Below, in pieces: positions 9,501-17,505 of a DNA stretch of 26,283 bases. The notes under the pieces were generated by a model. The model searched no databases. It had not been told where the DNA came from and worked only from the letters and a program-made list of their open reading frames with translations. The DNA is from RGIG8368 sp045540275 (GTDB taxonomy: Bacteria > Verrucomicrobiota > Kiritimatiellia > RFP12 > UBA1067): the NCBI GenBank assembly GCA_045540275.1, contig JAZQGX010000105.1:1-26283 (forward strand), in the 5' to 3' direction. Position 1 is the first letter of the stretch. Each line of letters begins with the position of its first letter. A program made the position numbers and the translations under genes.

Positions 9501-9715
9501 GGGAGGATCTTGAATTCGCCCGCCACCGTTCGGGACAGGAACGCATCTACAACGTCAAGCCGCCTCGCAAAGAGGTGTGTCTGAAACTAGATGTGCGCCA
9601 GCTGGGACTCGGTGGCGGGAGCTGCGGACCGAGTCCGATGGAGAAGTATACTTTCCCGATCGAGGAAACGTGTTGGACGGTAGTGGCAACACCGGTTGCC
9701 GCCAATCGTCGATAA
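6545..9715 (+). CDS. exported GH2 beta-galactosidase (LacZ type)
   Basis: This glycoside hydrolase of family 2 releases terminal beta-galactose by a retaining mechanism. The 1056-aa length matches LacZ. A probable Sec signal peptide (MIRFNSKTAVLFLAPVMAIA, cleavage near residue 20) precedes WENPLVNSVNREPA, the LacZ N-terminal motif, so the enzyme is probably exported, unlike E. coli LacZ. The order is jelly-roll sugar-binding domain, Ig-like domain, TIM barrel, second Ig-like domain and C-terminal beta-galactosidase small-chain domain (from about residue 760). The acid/base is E467 (WSLGNETGTG) and the nucleophile E540 (LCEYAHAMGNAMGNF). A strong GGAAAAGGAG ribosome site lies in the end of the kinase gene, overlapping by 14 nt. 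The exact substrate (lactose-like, galactan side chain or host glycan) cannot be read from sequence. Confidence 0.95.
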   Translation: MIRFNSKTAVLFLAPVMAIAGWENPLVNSVNREPARAYSMPLAKAADALTHETPKTPYVKLLNGIWKIRWAGNPALRPQGFWKPDYDDSKWYDIDVPSCVETRGFGSPGYVNVEYPHLKKPPYIRDNDTGAADYNPVSSYRTYFTVPESWEGRETILRFDGVYSAFKVWINGHEVGYSEDSKLAAEFRIGAYLKPGKNLLAVEVRRWCDGSYLEGQDMFRFSGIFRDVSLLSVPRNHIFDFYVKSELDQAYRNAKVSLQVQLRRLAPAGAEPSVEAVLYDSRLSKVGGFKVVKAAKDGKTELSLDLPNARLWSAEDPYLYTLVITAGEDVRTCKVGVRSVERKGNTVLFNGKKIKFKGVNRHEHSPVNGRTVTREEMLRDIMMFKRFNINTVRTAHYPDHPYWYELCDRYGIYVCAEANVEGHGMDFGEHGLGRQPDWNKAIVERNANHATVLRNHPSIFMWSLGNETGTGSNFADARDAVRKIDATRPIHWQAGNDLADVDSEMYPSVEWLYKRGQLGEGKLNYLQDKQYVGKPFFLCEYAHAMGNAMGNFKEYWDAFYSSDSLIGGCVWDWVDQGLVKTIDRLDADGKRISYWAYGGDYDEKPNNGPFCNNGIVTPDRRVTPKLIELAHVHRQLTVISEGDSLRVNNRFSFTPSSAFDADWALIEDGVAIERGEWKLPEIAPLSSIAVPLPNYKTALKAGREYFLNLSFRLRRDEAWAKRGHVIASDQIAVAPAATALPRAVKVDIAEKSDSLEVVCGPTKAVFSRKTGTLCQLTMNGKTILADVDGMVCGPRAGVNRAFTDNDVWLRNGAPWTVDRAKAYYSFGLTQLRYHPRPFEITTAADGATVIKSEVEITGSKSAGFLHKCEWSFAADGSVIQKNCLIPFGTMPPALPRIGSEWKLSGELENMQWYGRGPYENYVDRKSGSFIGRYVSTVSEQYEPYVRPQDCGYKCDVRWASFTGKDGAGVRFYSTEPLAVQALHYDWEDLEFARHRSGQERIYNVKPPRKEVCLKLDVRQLGLGGGSCGPSPMEKYTFPIEETCWTVVATPVAANRR

Positions 9716-9770
9716 GTCGTTAAAGGTGCATTAATGGAAAATAACCGATAAAAAAGGAAGGATGAGGACT

Positions 9771-12614
9771 ATGAGAAAGTTGAGCGTTGTGGGCTTCCTT
9801 GCGATGTCCGTTCTAATCGGCGGATGTTCGCGGGTCGAAGAGAAGGCGTCAATCGTGGATTTGCGGATCGATTATCGCGTCGAGCCGATTAACGTCGGCG
9901 AGAAACCGGTCTTCTCCTGGAAGATGAATTGCAAACGCAAAGGTGCGGCGCAGCAGGGACGGCGCATCGTCGTTCGCGATCTACAGCGCGACGGCAAGGT
10001 GATGTGGGATTCGGGATTGGTCCAATCCGCGCAGGCCAGCGCGATTGAATACGGCGGCGAAAAGCTGCAGCCCGCTTCGGCCTACGAATGGAAGGTTTTT
10101 GTGACCGATGAGAAAGGCAATGAACTCGCACCGGCGTCGGCGACATTCAAGACCGGTTTTTTCGGAGAGGATAATTGGGACGGCTCGGAGTGGATTTCGG
10201 TGGAGGCCGGCCGCAAAATGAAAGACAAGCCGAGGGGTATTGCCTGCTTCCGCAAATCGGTAAAGAACCGGGCCAAGATAAAAAACGCCTACTGGGCGGT
10301 GACGGGACTTGGAATTTTCGAGGCGTACATCAACGGCAAGCGCGTAGGCAACGACATGCTGAAACCTGGATTTACGCACGTGAAGAAAACGCGTCATTCG
10401 TTCACCTATGAGGTGACGGATATGCTCAAGGGCGAGACGGATGCGGTCAACGAACTGGCGGCGGAGGTATCGATCGGCTGGTGGGGCGATAAGATCGTCT
10501 CCCATCACGGCAAGCTTGCGGCATTCCGCGGACAGCTGGTGCTCCGCTACGAGGACGGAAGCGAAGAGCGCGTGGGAACCGATCGCACCTGGAAGTCGGC
10601 GTACGCCGGAAGAGTCACCCTCACTTCGATTTTCGACGGCGAAGATTATGGCGCGCGCAAAGACGAGACCTGGCGCACGGCGGCGAATCCGGATTCCTTC
10701 GCCGAATCGTTTGTCAATCACGAGTTCGACGGACAGATTCTGCCGCTGCCCGGACCGGCCGTCACCCTCCGCCGCGATTTGGCGTTGACGGTCAAGGACG
10801 CATACGTCTGGGAGAAGGTCGAGGGGGAAGAAGCTGGCAAGGCATTCGGTAAAGTGGTGATTAAACGCAAATACCGCGACGGCGAAGTTATGGAGCTCGA
10901 GCTCGGCGAGAAGCTGATACTCGACTTCGGACAGAATGCGGCCGCGCTGCCGGAGTTTACCGCCGCGGCTACGGCGGGAAGCACGATGAAAATCCGCGTG
11001 GCGGAGATGCTCAACGACGGCAACGGAAGGCTCGATCGGAAGTGCGACGGTCCGGAAGGCGCGCTGTACCGAGCCAACTATCGGAAGGCTCGCACGGAAA
11101 TCAACTACACCTTCGCCGGCACCGGCGATGAAAGCTACATCAGCACCTTTTCGTTTTACGGTTATCGTTACCTCGAGGTTTCCGCGACGGGGAAGACCGC
11201 TTTGAAAAAAATCCGTTCGATACCGATAACCTCGGTGCACCGCGAGGACGAACGCGGTTCGCTGACCACCGGGGTCAAGGATCTGAATCAGCTGATTTCA
11301 AATGTCCGCTGGGGGCAGTACTCCAACTATCTGAGCATCCCCACCGACTGTCCGCAGCGCAACGAGCGATTGGGATGGTCTGCCGATACGCAGGTGTTCG
11401 CCGAAGCCGCCTCATGCAACGCCATCGTCTACGGGTTTTTGAGCAAATGGATGGGTGATATGCGCGACTCCCAGCACCGGGACGGCGGATATCCCGGCGT
11501 CGCTCCCTATGCGCAGTACGGCAACGAAGCGCACCGTTTTGGATGGGCGGACGCCGGCATTATCGTTCCGTACGTGATGTGGAAGCGTTCGGGAGACACC
11601 GGCATCCTGAAGGAGAACTGGAAATCGATGCTCAAATTCATGGCGATAACCGCCGCGAACAAGTACGCTTCGGCGGAACTGGCCAAAGGTTTCCAATGGT
11701 CAGACTGGCTCTCGTACGAGTCGGTGTGGAAGCTGAAGGGAAAGTTTACCGATCCGGTCGACAAACTTGAGGGAGCCAAGGGCGCGGAGCGCTACTACTG
11801 GCGGTATCTCGGGGCCTGCTACTGGCTTTGGGATTCGCGCATGATGGCGGAAATGGCAAGCGCCCTCGGATTGGGCAAGGAAGCGGACCACTTTGCCAAA
11901 ATGGCCGATTCGGCACTTGCCCACATCCGCTCCAACTTCCTGAAAGATGACGGATCGCTCGCCGAATTCCTGCCCGATTTCCAGACCGCGCTGCTTTTTG
12001 CAATCAAACTGGGGGTATTCAAGACCGCCGAAACCGAGGCGAATGCCTGTGCGCTCCTGCTTAAGAACATCGCCGATAACGGCGGCTGTCTGCAGACGGG
12101 ATTTTTGGGTACCTCCATTCTGATGGATACTTTGACCTATCGTGTCGGACGTCCAGATTCATCGTATTCGCTGCTGCTCCAGCACAAAAATCCGAGCTGG
12201 CTCTATTCCGTCGATCAAGGGGCGACCACGATTTGGGAACGCTGGAATTCATACCGCAAAGATACCGGCTTCGGCAATGCCGGGATGAATTCATTCAACC
12301 ATTACGCCTATGGCGCGGTATTGGCGTGGATGTACAAGACGATGGCCGGAATCGGCGAGAATCCGATGTACGCGCAGGGGGGATTTCAGAAGATTCTGCT
12401 CGCTCCCCAGCCCGACAAGCGCGTTGGAAGCGTGGATTGTTCGCTCAATAGCGAATACGGAATAATCCGCAGCGCATGGCGCTACGCCGATGACGGAGCG
12501 TGGCATTGGGAGTTCACCATTCCCGCCAATGCGACCGCGCTGGTGCGTATCCCCGGTGGAAAAACCCAGGAGTATGTCGCCGGCACGTACAAAATCAGCT
12601 TACCGGCGAAATAA
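9771..12614 (+). CDS. GH78 alpha-L-rhamnosidase, lipoprotein
   Basis: This inverting glycosidase removes terminal alpha-L-rhamnose from polysaccharides or glycosides. Of two in-frame ATGs (9762, 9771) the second sits 9 nt after GGAAGG and gives a clean lipoprotein signal ending LIGGC, so it is preferred; the protein is then 947 aa. The N-terminal fibronectin-like domain (NVGEKPVFSWKM) is followed by the sugar-binding beta domain and the (alpha/alpha)6 barrel. The GH78 active-site series is complete: D526, E532 (general acid) and W536 in DCPQRNERLGW, D539 shortly after, and E823 in TTIWERWNSY (general base). It lies 55 nt after the beta-galactosidase and 29 nt before the next gene, so it probably shares a transcript. 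Galactose- and rhamnose-releasing enzymes together fit a pectin- or exopolysaccharide-type target. Confidence 0.94.
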   Translation: MRKLSVVGFLAMSVLIGGCSRVEEKASIVDLRIDYRVEPINVGEKPVFSWKMNCKRKGAAQQGRRIVVRDLQRDGKVMWDSGLVQSAQASAIEYGGEKLQPASAYEWKVFVTDEKGNELAPASATFKTGFFGEDNWDGSEWISVEAGRKMKDKPRGIACFRKSVKNRAKIKNAYWAVTGLGIFEAYINGKRVGNDMLKPGFTHVKKTRHSFTYEVTDMLKGETDAVNELAAEVSIGWWGDKIVSHHGKLAAFRGQLVLRYEDGSEERVGTDRTWKSAYAGRVTLTSIFDGEDYGARKDETWRTAANPDSFAESFVNHEFDGQILPLPGPAVTLRRDLALTVKDAYVWEKVEGEEAGKAFGKVVIKRKYRDGEVMELELGEKLILDFGQNAAALPEFTAAATAGSTMKIRVAEMLNDGNGRLDRKCDGPEGALYRANYRKARTEINYTFAGTGDESYISTFSFYGYRYLEVSATGKTALKKIRSIPITSVHREDERGSLTTGVKDLNQLISNVRWGQYSNYLSIPTDCPQRNERLGWSADTQVFAEAASCNAIVYGFLSKWMGDMRDSQHRDGGYPGVAPYAQYGNEAHRFGWADAGIIVPYVMWKRSGDTGILKENWKSMLKFMAITAANKYASAELAKGFQWSDWLSYESVWKLKGKFTDPVDKLEGAKGAERYYWRYLGACYWLWDSRMMAEMASALGLGKEADHFAKMADSALAHIRSNFLKDDGSLAEFLPDFQTALLFAIKLGVFKTAETEANACALLLKNIADNGGCLQTGFLGTSILMDTLTYRVGRPDSSYSLLLQHKNPSWLYSVDQGATTIWERWNSYRKDTGFGNAGMNSFNHYAYGAVLAWMYKTMAGIGENPMYAQGGFQKILLAPQPDKRVGSVDCSLNSEYGIIRSAWRYADDGAWHWEFTIPANATALVRIPGGKTQEYVAGTYKISLPAK

Positions 12615-12621
12615 TCGCCGG
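12603..12621 (+). other. perfect intercistronic hairpin across the GH78 stop codon
   Basis: CCGGCGA (12603-12609) and TCGCCGG (12615-12621) form a perfect 7-bp GC-rich stem. The 5-nt loop AATAA contains the stop codon of the rhamnosidase. No T-run follows, so it is not a classic terminator. A transcript-processing or stability element that adjusts the ratio of the flanking genes is possible but only inferred. Confidence 0.5.
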
Positions 12622-12643
12622 CAAGATCAATAAAGGAGTAGTT

Positions 12644-13807
12644 ATGGACGAAATTATCAAAACGGAAAGCGCGGCGAACGCAGCTGCGCAAGCGGCGGCG
12701 GAGCAGCCCAAAAAGAAGGGTGAGCGCCTCTTTTGTCTGGATTTGCTGCGTGGGCTTGACATGTTCCTGCTGGTCTGCTTCGGTCCGTTGATGGGAGCGG
12801 CATACCGGGTGTGGAAATTCCCCCAGCCGATAATAAAACCCTTCTGGCATACGCATGTCGGATTTTCGCTCTGGGATCTGATCATGCCGCTGTTCATATT
12901 CATGTGCGGCGTCGCGATTCCTTACGCGCTTTGTAAGCGGCTCAAGGACAGCGGTCGCGCGGGATGGGATTTCTGGAAGCACGTTCTGCTTCGGGTTGTG
13001 GGGCTTTGGGTGTTGGCGATGTTTTCCAACGGCGGCGCGTTTTCGTTTGATTATTCAAAGACGTGGCTCTTCAACAACACGCTGCAGGCAATCGCCGCGG
13101 GCTATCTGCTGACCGCCGTTACCATGGTGCTGCCGAAAACGTGGATGCGTTTTGCGTTCCCGGTGGCGCTCTTTCTGGTGCAGGCCGGTTTTGCGCATTA
13201 CTACACGTCCGATTACACCAGGTACGATACGACCTTGGCGTTGCGCGCGGAGTATGCGTGCATCAGATTTTTCCAGCCCGGACACGATGTGTGGACGGGC
13301 GGCTACTCCTGGTACTACGGGATTCCGATGTACGGATTCATGACCGCGTGCGGCTATCACTGCGCGGAGGTTCTCCGTTCGGAGCGCACCATGTGGCGCA
13401 AGGCGATCATACTCTTCATCTCGGCGGCGGTGATGCTGATTTTGGGCAGAGTGCTGATCGCGCTGGGCATTCCGTCCCGCAAGAGCATCTGGACGGCAAG
13501 CTATGTGCTTCTGGCGATGGGATGGTCGATCCTCGCATTGTCCGTGCTGTATGTCATCACCGACATCTGGCGTCTGCGCCGCGGGCTGGGGCTGTTCATC
13601 CTTTACGGCCAGTTCGCGCTGACGGCGTATCTGCTGGGCGAGACCACGTTCCGTTCGCTCGTCACCCATCTCGGCAAAAAGATCACAGTCGGGCTTCCGC
13701 ACCTGCTGGGCACCGACCGCTATCAGGACTTGGCGCTTAAAATCAGCGCAATATTCATTATCACCATTGTGCTGCTGATCCGACGGAAAATTAAGGCTCG
13801 CACATGA
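12644..13807 (+). CDS. DUF5009 / HGSNAT-like multipass membrane protein (putative acyltransferase)
   Basis: The ATG at 12644, 8 nt after AAAGGAG, gives 387 aa; the frame is open further upstream but that part lies within the rhamnosidase gene. An Ala-rich soluble N-terminus (1-27) leads to about ten hydrophobic segments. The opening LDLLRGLDMFLLV and the segment HTHVGFSLWDLIMPLFIF followed by GVAIPYAL match the COG4299/DUF5009 family, related to heparan-alpha-glucosaminide N-acetyltransferase, which moves acetyl groups from cytosolic acetyl-CoA across a membrane to a sugar. H69 or H71 would be the candidate acetyl acceptor by analogy. Members of this family often occur in polysaccharide-utilisation clusters, but their reaction is not established. 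The stop overlaps the next gene as ATGA. Confidence 0.85.
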   Translation: MDEIIKTESAANAAAQAAAEQPKKKGERLFCLDLLRGLDMFLLVCFGPLMGAAYRVWKFPQPIIKPFWHTHVGFSLWDLIMPLFIFMCGVAIPYALCKRLKDSGRAGWDFWKHVLLRVVGLWVLAMFSNGGAFSFDYSKTWLFNNTLQAIAAGYLLTAVTMVLPKTWMRFAFPVALFLVQAGFAHYYTSDYTRYDTTLALRAEYACIRFFQPGHDVWTGGYSWYYGIPMYGFMTACGYHCAEVLRSERTMWRKAIILFISAAVMLILGRVLIALGIPSRKSIWTASYVLLAMGWSILALSVLYVITDIWRLRRGLGLFILYGQFALTAYLLGETTFRSLVTHLGKKITVGLPHLLGTDRYQDLALKISAIFIITIVLLIRRKIKART

Positions 13808-14718
13808 CGAAGCGATTACTGGCAGTATTGATGATGTTCTGTTCGTCTTCCGCGTTCGGCGATGGAATCGGGGCGGCGGCGATGGCGTTGACTAGAGCGT
13901 TCGTGACTGAATGCACGATGCGCGATTCTGGTACGCCCGGGGCGGAGAAAGCGGCGAAGAAAATCGCCGCCCTCCTTCCTGGAGCGGAGGTCAAGTCGTT
14001 CGATGACGATACCTCCTGGGGTCGCGTCCGGTTTCACAATGTCAGCTTCAAAGTCCCCGCCGCCGGAGGCGAAGGGCGCCCGGCCATTGCGCTCGTATCC
14101 CACTTCGACACCAAAAGCGGAATCGGTGCGGCATTTCAGGGAGCCAATGACGGAGCATCTTCGTCCATGCTGCTGGTGGAGCTGGCGCGACGGTATCGGG
14201 AAGCGCCGCTTAAGAACCACGATCTCTACTTTCTCTTCACCGACGGCGAGGAGTGCAAGATCGATTACGGCCCTAAGGACGGCCTGCACGGAAGCAGGCG
14301 TTTCGCCTCCGAGTTCAAAGCGGCGAATACCGATTTGCGGGCGGTCATTTTGCTGGATATGATTGGAGATGCAAATCTGAAGATCCAGCTGCCGCGCAAT
14401 GGGACTCCCGCGCTTCGGCTGCTGGCGCTCGAGGCGGCATCGGCGCTGGGATTGCGCAAGTTTATCGCCCCGGCGGATTTCACCGTGCTTGACGACCACC
14501 AGCCGTTTCTGGATGCGGGTTTTCCCGCGGTCGACCTGATCGATTTCGAGTACGGCAGCGAGGACGGCCGTCCGACATACTGGCATACGATGAACGACAC
14601 CTGCGACAAACTTTCGGCCGAGAGTCTTTCCGTCACCGCAAAGATCGTCCGCCAGATGCTCAAACGTCTTGATGAGAAGAGCGTGAAAAAGGGGAAAGCG
14701 AAAGGGAAGCGATTTTGA
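13804..14718 (+). CDS. secreted M28-family zinc protein, glutaminyl-peptide cyclotransferase-like
   Basis: The 304-aa protein has a Sec signal peptide (MTKRLLAVLMMFCSSSAFG, cleavage near residue 19). The mature part is an M28 fold matching animal-type glutaminyl cyclase better than ordinary aminopeptidases: VSHFDTK (H100), GANDGASSSMLLVELAR (D116), FTDGEE (E149, E150) followed by a GPKDGLHGSRRFA stretch, LLDMIGD (D185), DDHQPFLDAGFP and YWHTMND (W260, H261). By analogy D116, E150 and H261 hold one zinc and E149 and D185 are catalytic. It would cyclise N-terminal Gln of exported peptides to pyroglutamate, or act as an aminopeptidase; sequence alone does not settle which. It has ATGA and TTGA overlaps with both neighbours. 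The C-terminal tail is Lys-rich. Confidence 0.86.
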   Translation: MTKRLLAVLMMFCSSSAFGDGIGAAAMALTRAFVTECTMRDSGTPGAEKAAKKIAALLPGAEVKSFDDDTSWGRVRFHNVSFKVPAAGGEGRPAIALVSHFDTKSGIGAAFQGANDGASSSMLLVELARRYREAPLKNHDLYFLFTDGEECKIDYGPKDGLHGSRRFASEFKAANTDLRAVILLDMIGDANLKIQLPRNGTPALRLLALEAASALGLRKFIAPADFTVLDDHQPFLDAGFPAVDLIDFEYGSEDGRPTYWHTMNDTCDKLSAESLSVTAKIVRQMLKRLDEKSVKKGKAKGKRF

Positions 14719-16157
14719 AAGATACAGCGAATCGAGCCTCGTGGTCGGGGCAACTGGCATTTATTCTTGCGGCGGCCGCTTCGGCGGTGGGACTGGGCAA
14801 TCTGTGGCGTTTCCCTTATTTGGCGGCGCAGTACGGCGGCGGCACATTTATTCTGATTTACCTTATTCTCACGGTTACGCTCGGTTTTACGCTGATGCTC
14901 ACCGAGATTTCCATCGGGCGCAAAACCAGACAGAGTCCGCTTACCGCCTATTCGCGTCTGCACGGAGCGTGGGGATTCGTCGGGGTTTTAGGGACGATCG
15001 TGCCCCTGATGGTCCTGCCTTACTATTGCGTGATCGGCGGCTGGGTGCTGAAATATGCGGCGGCCTATTTCCAGATGGCGTACAGCGGCGCGGAGCTGAT
15101 GGGAAGCGGCGCGGCGGAGTCGGGAGCGTTTTTCAAATCGTTTATCTCCGCCCCGTTCGCCCCGTTTGCATATACGATGATATTTATCGGCGCCTCGGCT
15201 TTTGTTATCGTACTTGGCGTTAAGAACGGAATCGAAAAATCGAATTTGGTCATGATGCCGCTGCTGTTCATGATCGCGATTGGCATTGCGATCTATGTCG
15301 TTTTTTTGCCCGGCTCCGGGGCGGGTCTGAAATATTATCTGGTGCCCAACATCGACAGCCTTTCCGGGGCGGACGGAAAATTTTCTCTGGCGCTGCTGGG
15401 CAAAACCGTGCTGGGCGCGATGGGGCAGATGTTCTATTCGCTGTCGCTGGCGATGGGAATCATGACCACCTACGGTAGCTATATGCGCAAGTGCGACTCG
15501 ATAGAAAAATCGGTGCGCCGGATTGAGCTTTTCGATACGCTGATAGCGGTGATCGCGGGGTTGATGATCGTGCCGGTGGTGTATCTTTTCGCGGTGAAGA
15601 CCGGCACGCCCGTCAAAGAGGCGATGAGTGCAGGATCGGGACTGATGTTCATCACCCTGCCCAAGGTTTTTGCGTCGCTGGGCGCGGCGGGCGTGTGGCT
15701 CGGCGCGGTGTTTTTCCTGTTGGTGATTTTTGCCGCGCTTACTTCGGCGATTTCGCTCTACGAGGCGTGCGTGGCGTCGATTTGCGACCTGCTGAAGCTG
15801 GAAAGACGCGCCGCTGTGCTCTTTTCCGGTACGCTGATAGCGTTTCTTGCCACCTTCTCCGCGCTGGGCTATGGGCCGTGGGAAATGGTGAAGGTGTTTG
15901 GATTTCAGTTTCTTGACTTTTTCGATTTCGTCTCCAATTCCGTTTTGATGCCGATAACCGCGGTCGCCACCTGTATCTTCGCCGGTTGGATTCTCAAGCC
16001 TTCGGCAATCGTGGCCGAGGTCGAAGAGCAAGGATGCTGCTTCTCATCAAAAAAATTCTATTCGATAATGGTTAAATGGGTGTCGCCGGTGCTGGTGCTC
16101 GCAATATTGATTTCGGAGATATGCCGTGCGCTGGAAATCGGCGGCTGGAAAATTTAA
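14715..16157 (+). CDS. sodium:neurotransmitter symporter (NSS/SNF) family transporter
   Basis: NSS transporters take up amino acids or small amines with sodium. The 480-aa protein begins with TTG at 14715, overlapping the previous stop as TTGA behind AAAGGGAAG. The next Met lies beyond the first membrane helix, so TTG is the credible start. The N-terminal signature is clear: AAAASAVGLGNLWRFPYL then AAQYGGGTFILIYL, the unwound TM1 sodium/substrate site. About 12 hydrophobic segments follow, including the SLSLAMGIMTTYGSY region (TM6) and LTSAISLYEACVASICD (TM8, sodium site). The substrate is unknown. Next to a secreted peptide-modifying enzyme, amino-acid uptake is plausible; sugar uptake would not be expected of this family. 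The final helix is followed by a short tail. Confidence 0.94.
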   Translation: MKDTANRASWSGQLAFILAAAASAVGLGNLWRFPYLAAQYGGGTFILIYLILTVTLGFTLMLTEISIGRKTRQSPLTAYSRLHGAWGFVGVLGTIVPLMVLPYYCVIGGWVLKYAAAYFQMAYSGAELMGSGAAESGAFFKSFISAPFAPFAYTMIFIGASAFVIVLGVKNGIEKSNLVMMPLLFMIAIGIAIYVVFLPGSGAGLKYYLVPNIDSLSGADGKFSLALLGKTVLGAMGQMFYSLSLAMGIMTTYGSYMRKCDSIEKSVRRIELFDTLIAVIAGLMIVPVVYLFAVKTGTPVKEAMSAGSGLMFITLPKVFASLGAAGVWLGAVFFLLVIFAALTSAISLYEACVASICDLLKLERRAAVLFSGTLIAFLATFSALGYGPWEMVKVFGFQFLDFFDFVSNSVLMPITAVATCIFAGWILKPSAIVAEVEEQGCCFSSKKFYSIMVKWVSPVLVLAILISEICRALEIGGWKI

Positions 16158-16178
16158 TTGTAAAAAAAGGAGATGATC

Positions 16179-17495
16179 ATGAACATTGCAACGATAGCGA
16201 TAGCAGCGTTATGTGCTGCATCCGCCGTGAACGTGAAGGCGGAGCATTTGAACTACGCATTGACCACGAGCGACGGAAGGAGCGTGTATAAGTGCGGTGA
16301 GAAGGTGACGTACAAGGTGAAGGTCACCAGGCGCAAGGACAAGGCGATTCCCAAAAAGGGCGGGAAGGTCAAGGTCAAGCTGGACAATTACGGCTCCGTC
16401 CTTGTGGGCGAGGCGGAGTGGGATTTGAGTGTGACCAACGAGTTTTCGATTTCAGGGTCGTTGAACGAGCCTGGCTTTCTGCGCCTGCAGGTCAAAGGAC
16501 CCGGAGCGCCGCATCAGGTGACTTCGGTGGCATTCGACCCTTTGAAGATTGTCAAGGGCAGTCCGCGCCCCGCCGATTTCGACGAGTATTGGCAGAAGGC
16601 TGCGGAAAAGTTGGAAAAAGAAGTTCCCGCCGATGTGCAGATGGTCAAACTCGACAAGTACAGCACGAAGGATTATGACTTCCACGAGATTTCGTTCGCC
16701 ACGTTCGGACGGCGGGTCTATGGGTACATCTCCATTCCCACCGACAAGAGTAAGGCTCCGTATCCGGTCGATTTTTCGGTAAATGCGGCCGGATTCGGTG
16801 GCTGGACAAATTCGATGAAAGGTCACAAGAGCAGAATATGCGTTCTTTTCAGCGTATATCCGTTCCCGATGTCACCGGAGTGGGCGAAACTCGGTCTTAA
16901 AAAGAAGTACGACGAACTGAACGCAGAGACCAAGAAAAAGTACGGCGTTGACTATTATCCGCTCGGCGGAATTACCAAGGGGCGCGAATCGTATTTCTAC
17001 TATCCGGTGATTCTCGGTATCAACCGCGCGGTCAATTGGGTGGCGGCACGTCCGGATGTCAATCGCAAAAAGTTCAGATATCAGGGAACTTCACAGGGCG
17101 GAGGATTCGGATTGTATCTGTGCGGTTTGAATTCCGCCTTTACCCGTGCGGTGTTCTATGTGCCGGCGCTTGCCGATACGATGGGGTATTTGAAGGGGCG
17201 CCAGAGCGGATGGCCGCGCATTGTCGAGAAAAATTCGAAGACGGATGCTCAAAAAGCTGCGGCGGAAAAGTGGGCGCCGTATTTCGACGGGGCGAATTTT
17301 GCTTCGCGCATAAAGTGTCCCGTGCGTGTTGTGGTCGGATTTTCAGATATGACTTGCGCTCCCTGTGCGGTGTATGCCGCGTATAATGAGATTCCTGAAG
17401 GAGTCGACAAGGATATCAGGCACGGTATCGGCATGGGGCATTTTGTCTGGGGGCAGTTCTATCTGCAGATGGGCAAATGGCTTACGGAAAATTGA
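16179..17495 (+). CDS. secreted CE7 (AXE1-type) acetyl esterase with N-terminal Ig-like domain
   Basis: Two in-frame ATGs exist (16173, 16179); AAGGAG abuts the first and is 6 nt from the second, so 16179 is chosen (438 aa). A signal peptide ends near VKA (about residue 22). Residues about 25-130 form a beta-sandwich domain (SVYKCGEKVTYKVKV). The alpha/beta hydrolase core starts near RPADFDEYWQKA, the usual AXE1 entry. The triad is S305 (GTSQGG), D390 (GFSDMTCAPC) and H421 (GMGHFVWG). CE7 enzymes remove O-acetyl groups from xylan, oligosaccharides or similar glycans, which lets glycosidases act. This is the last gene of the cluster, followed directly by an intrinsic terminator. Specificity within CE7 is not readable. 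Confidence 0.92.
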   Translation: MNIATIAIAALCAASAVNVKAEHLNYALTTSDGRSVYKCGEKVTYKVKVTRRKDKAIPKKGGKVKVKLDNYGSVLVGEAEWDLSVTNEFSISGSLNEPGFLRLQVKGPGAPHQVTSVAFDPLKIVKGSPRPADFDEYWQKAAEKLEKEVPADVQMVKLDKYSTKDYDFHEISFATFGRRVYGYISIPTDKSKAPYPVDFSVNAAGFGGWTNSMKGHKSRICVLFSVYPFPMSPEWAKLGLKKKYDELNAETKKKYGVDYYPLGGITKGRESYFYYPVILGINRAVNWVAARPDVNRKKFRYQGTSQGGGFGLYLCGLNSAFTRAVFYVPALADTMGYLKGRQSGWPRIVEKNSKTDAQKAAAEKWAPYFDGANFASRIKCPVRVVVGFSDMTCAPCAVYAAYNEIPEGVDKDIRHGIGMGHFVWGQFYLQMGKWLTEN

Positions 17496-17505
17496 TCGGG
17501 TGCCC

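Noticed and set aside
9981..11240. A 419-codon open frame on the minus strand opposite the GH78 gene
   Set aside because: It mirrors a confidently assigned enzyme with intact catalytic residues, and its translation has no recognisable domain; GC-rich codon bias opens such antisense frames. The same applies to long minus-strand frames at 7385-8173, 8603-9526, 13816-14760 and 14988-16031.
12500..12643. Extended N-terminus of the DUF5009 protein inside the rhamnosidase gene
   Set aside because: The ATG at 12644 has an AAAGGAG at the right distance, and the upstream in-frame residues overlap the coding sequence of GH78 without any family resemblance.
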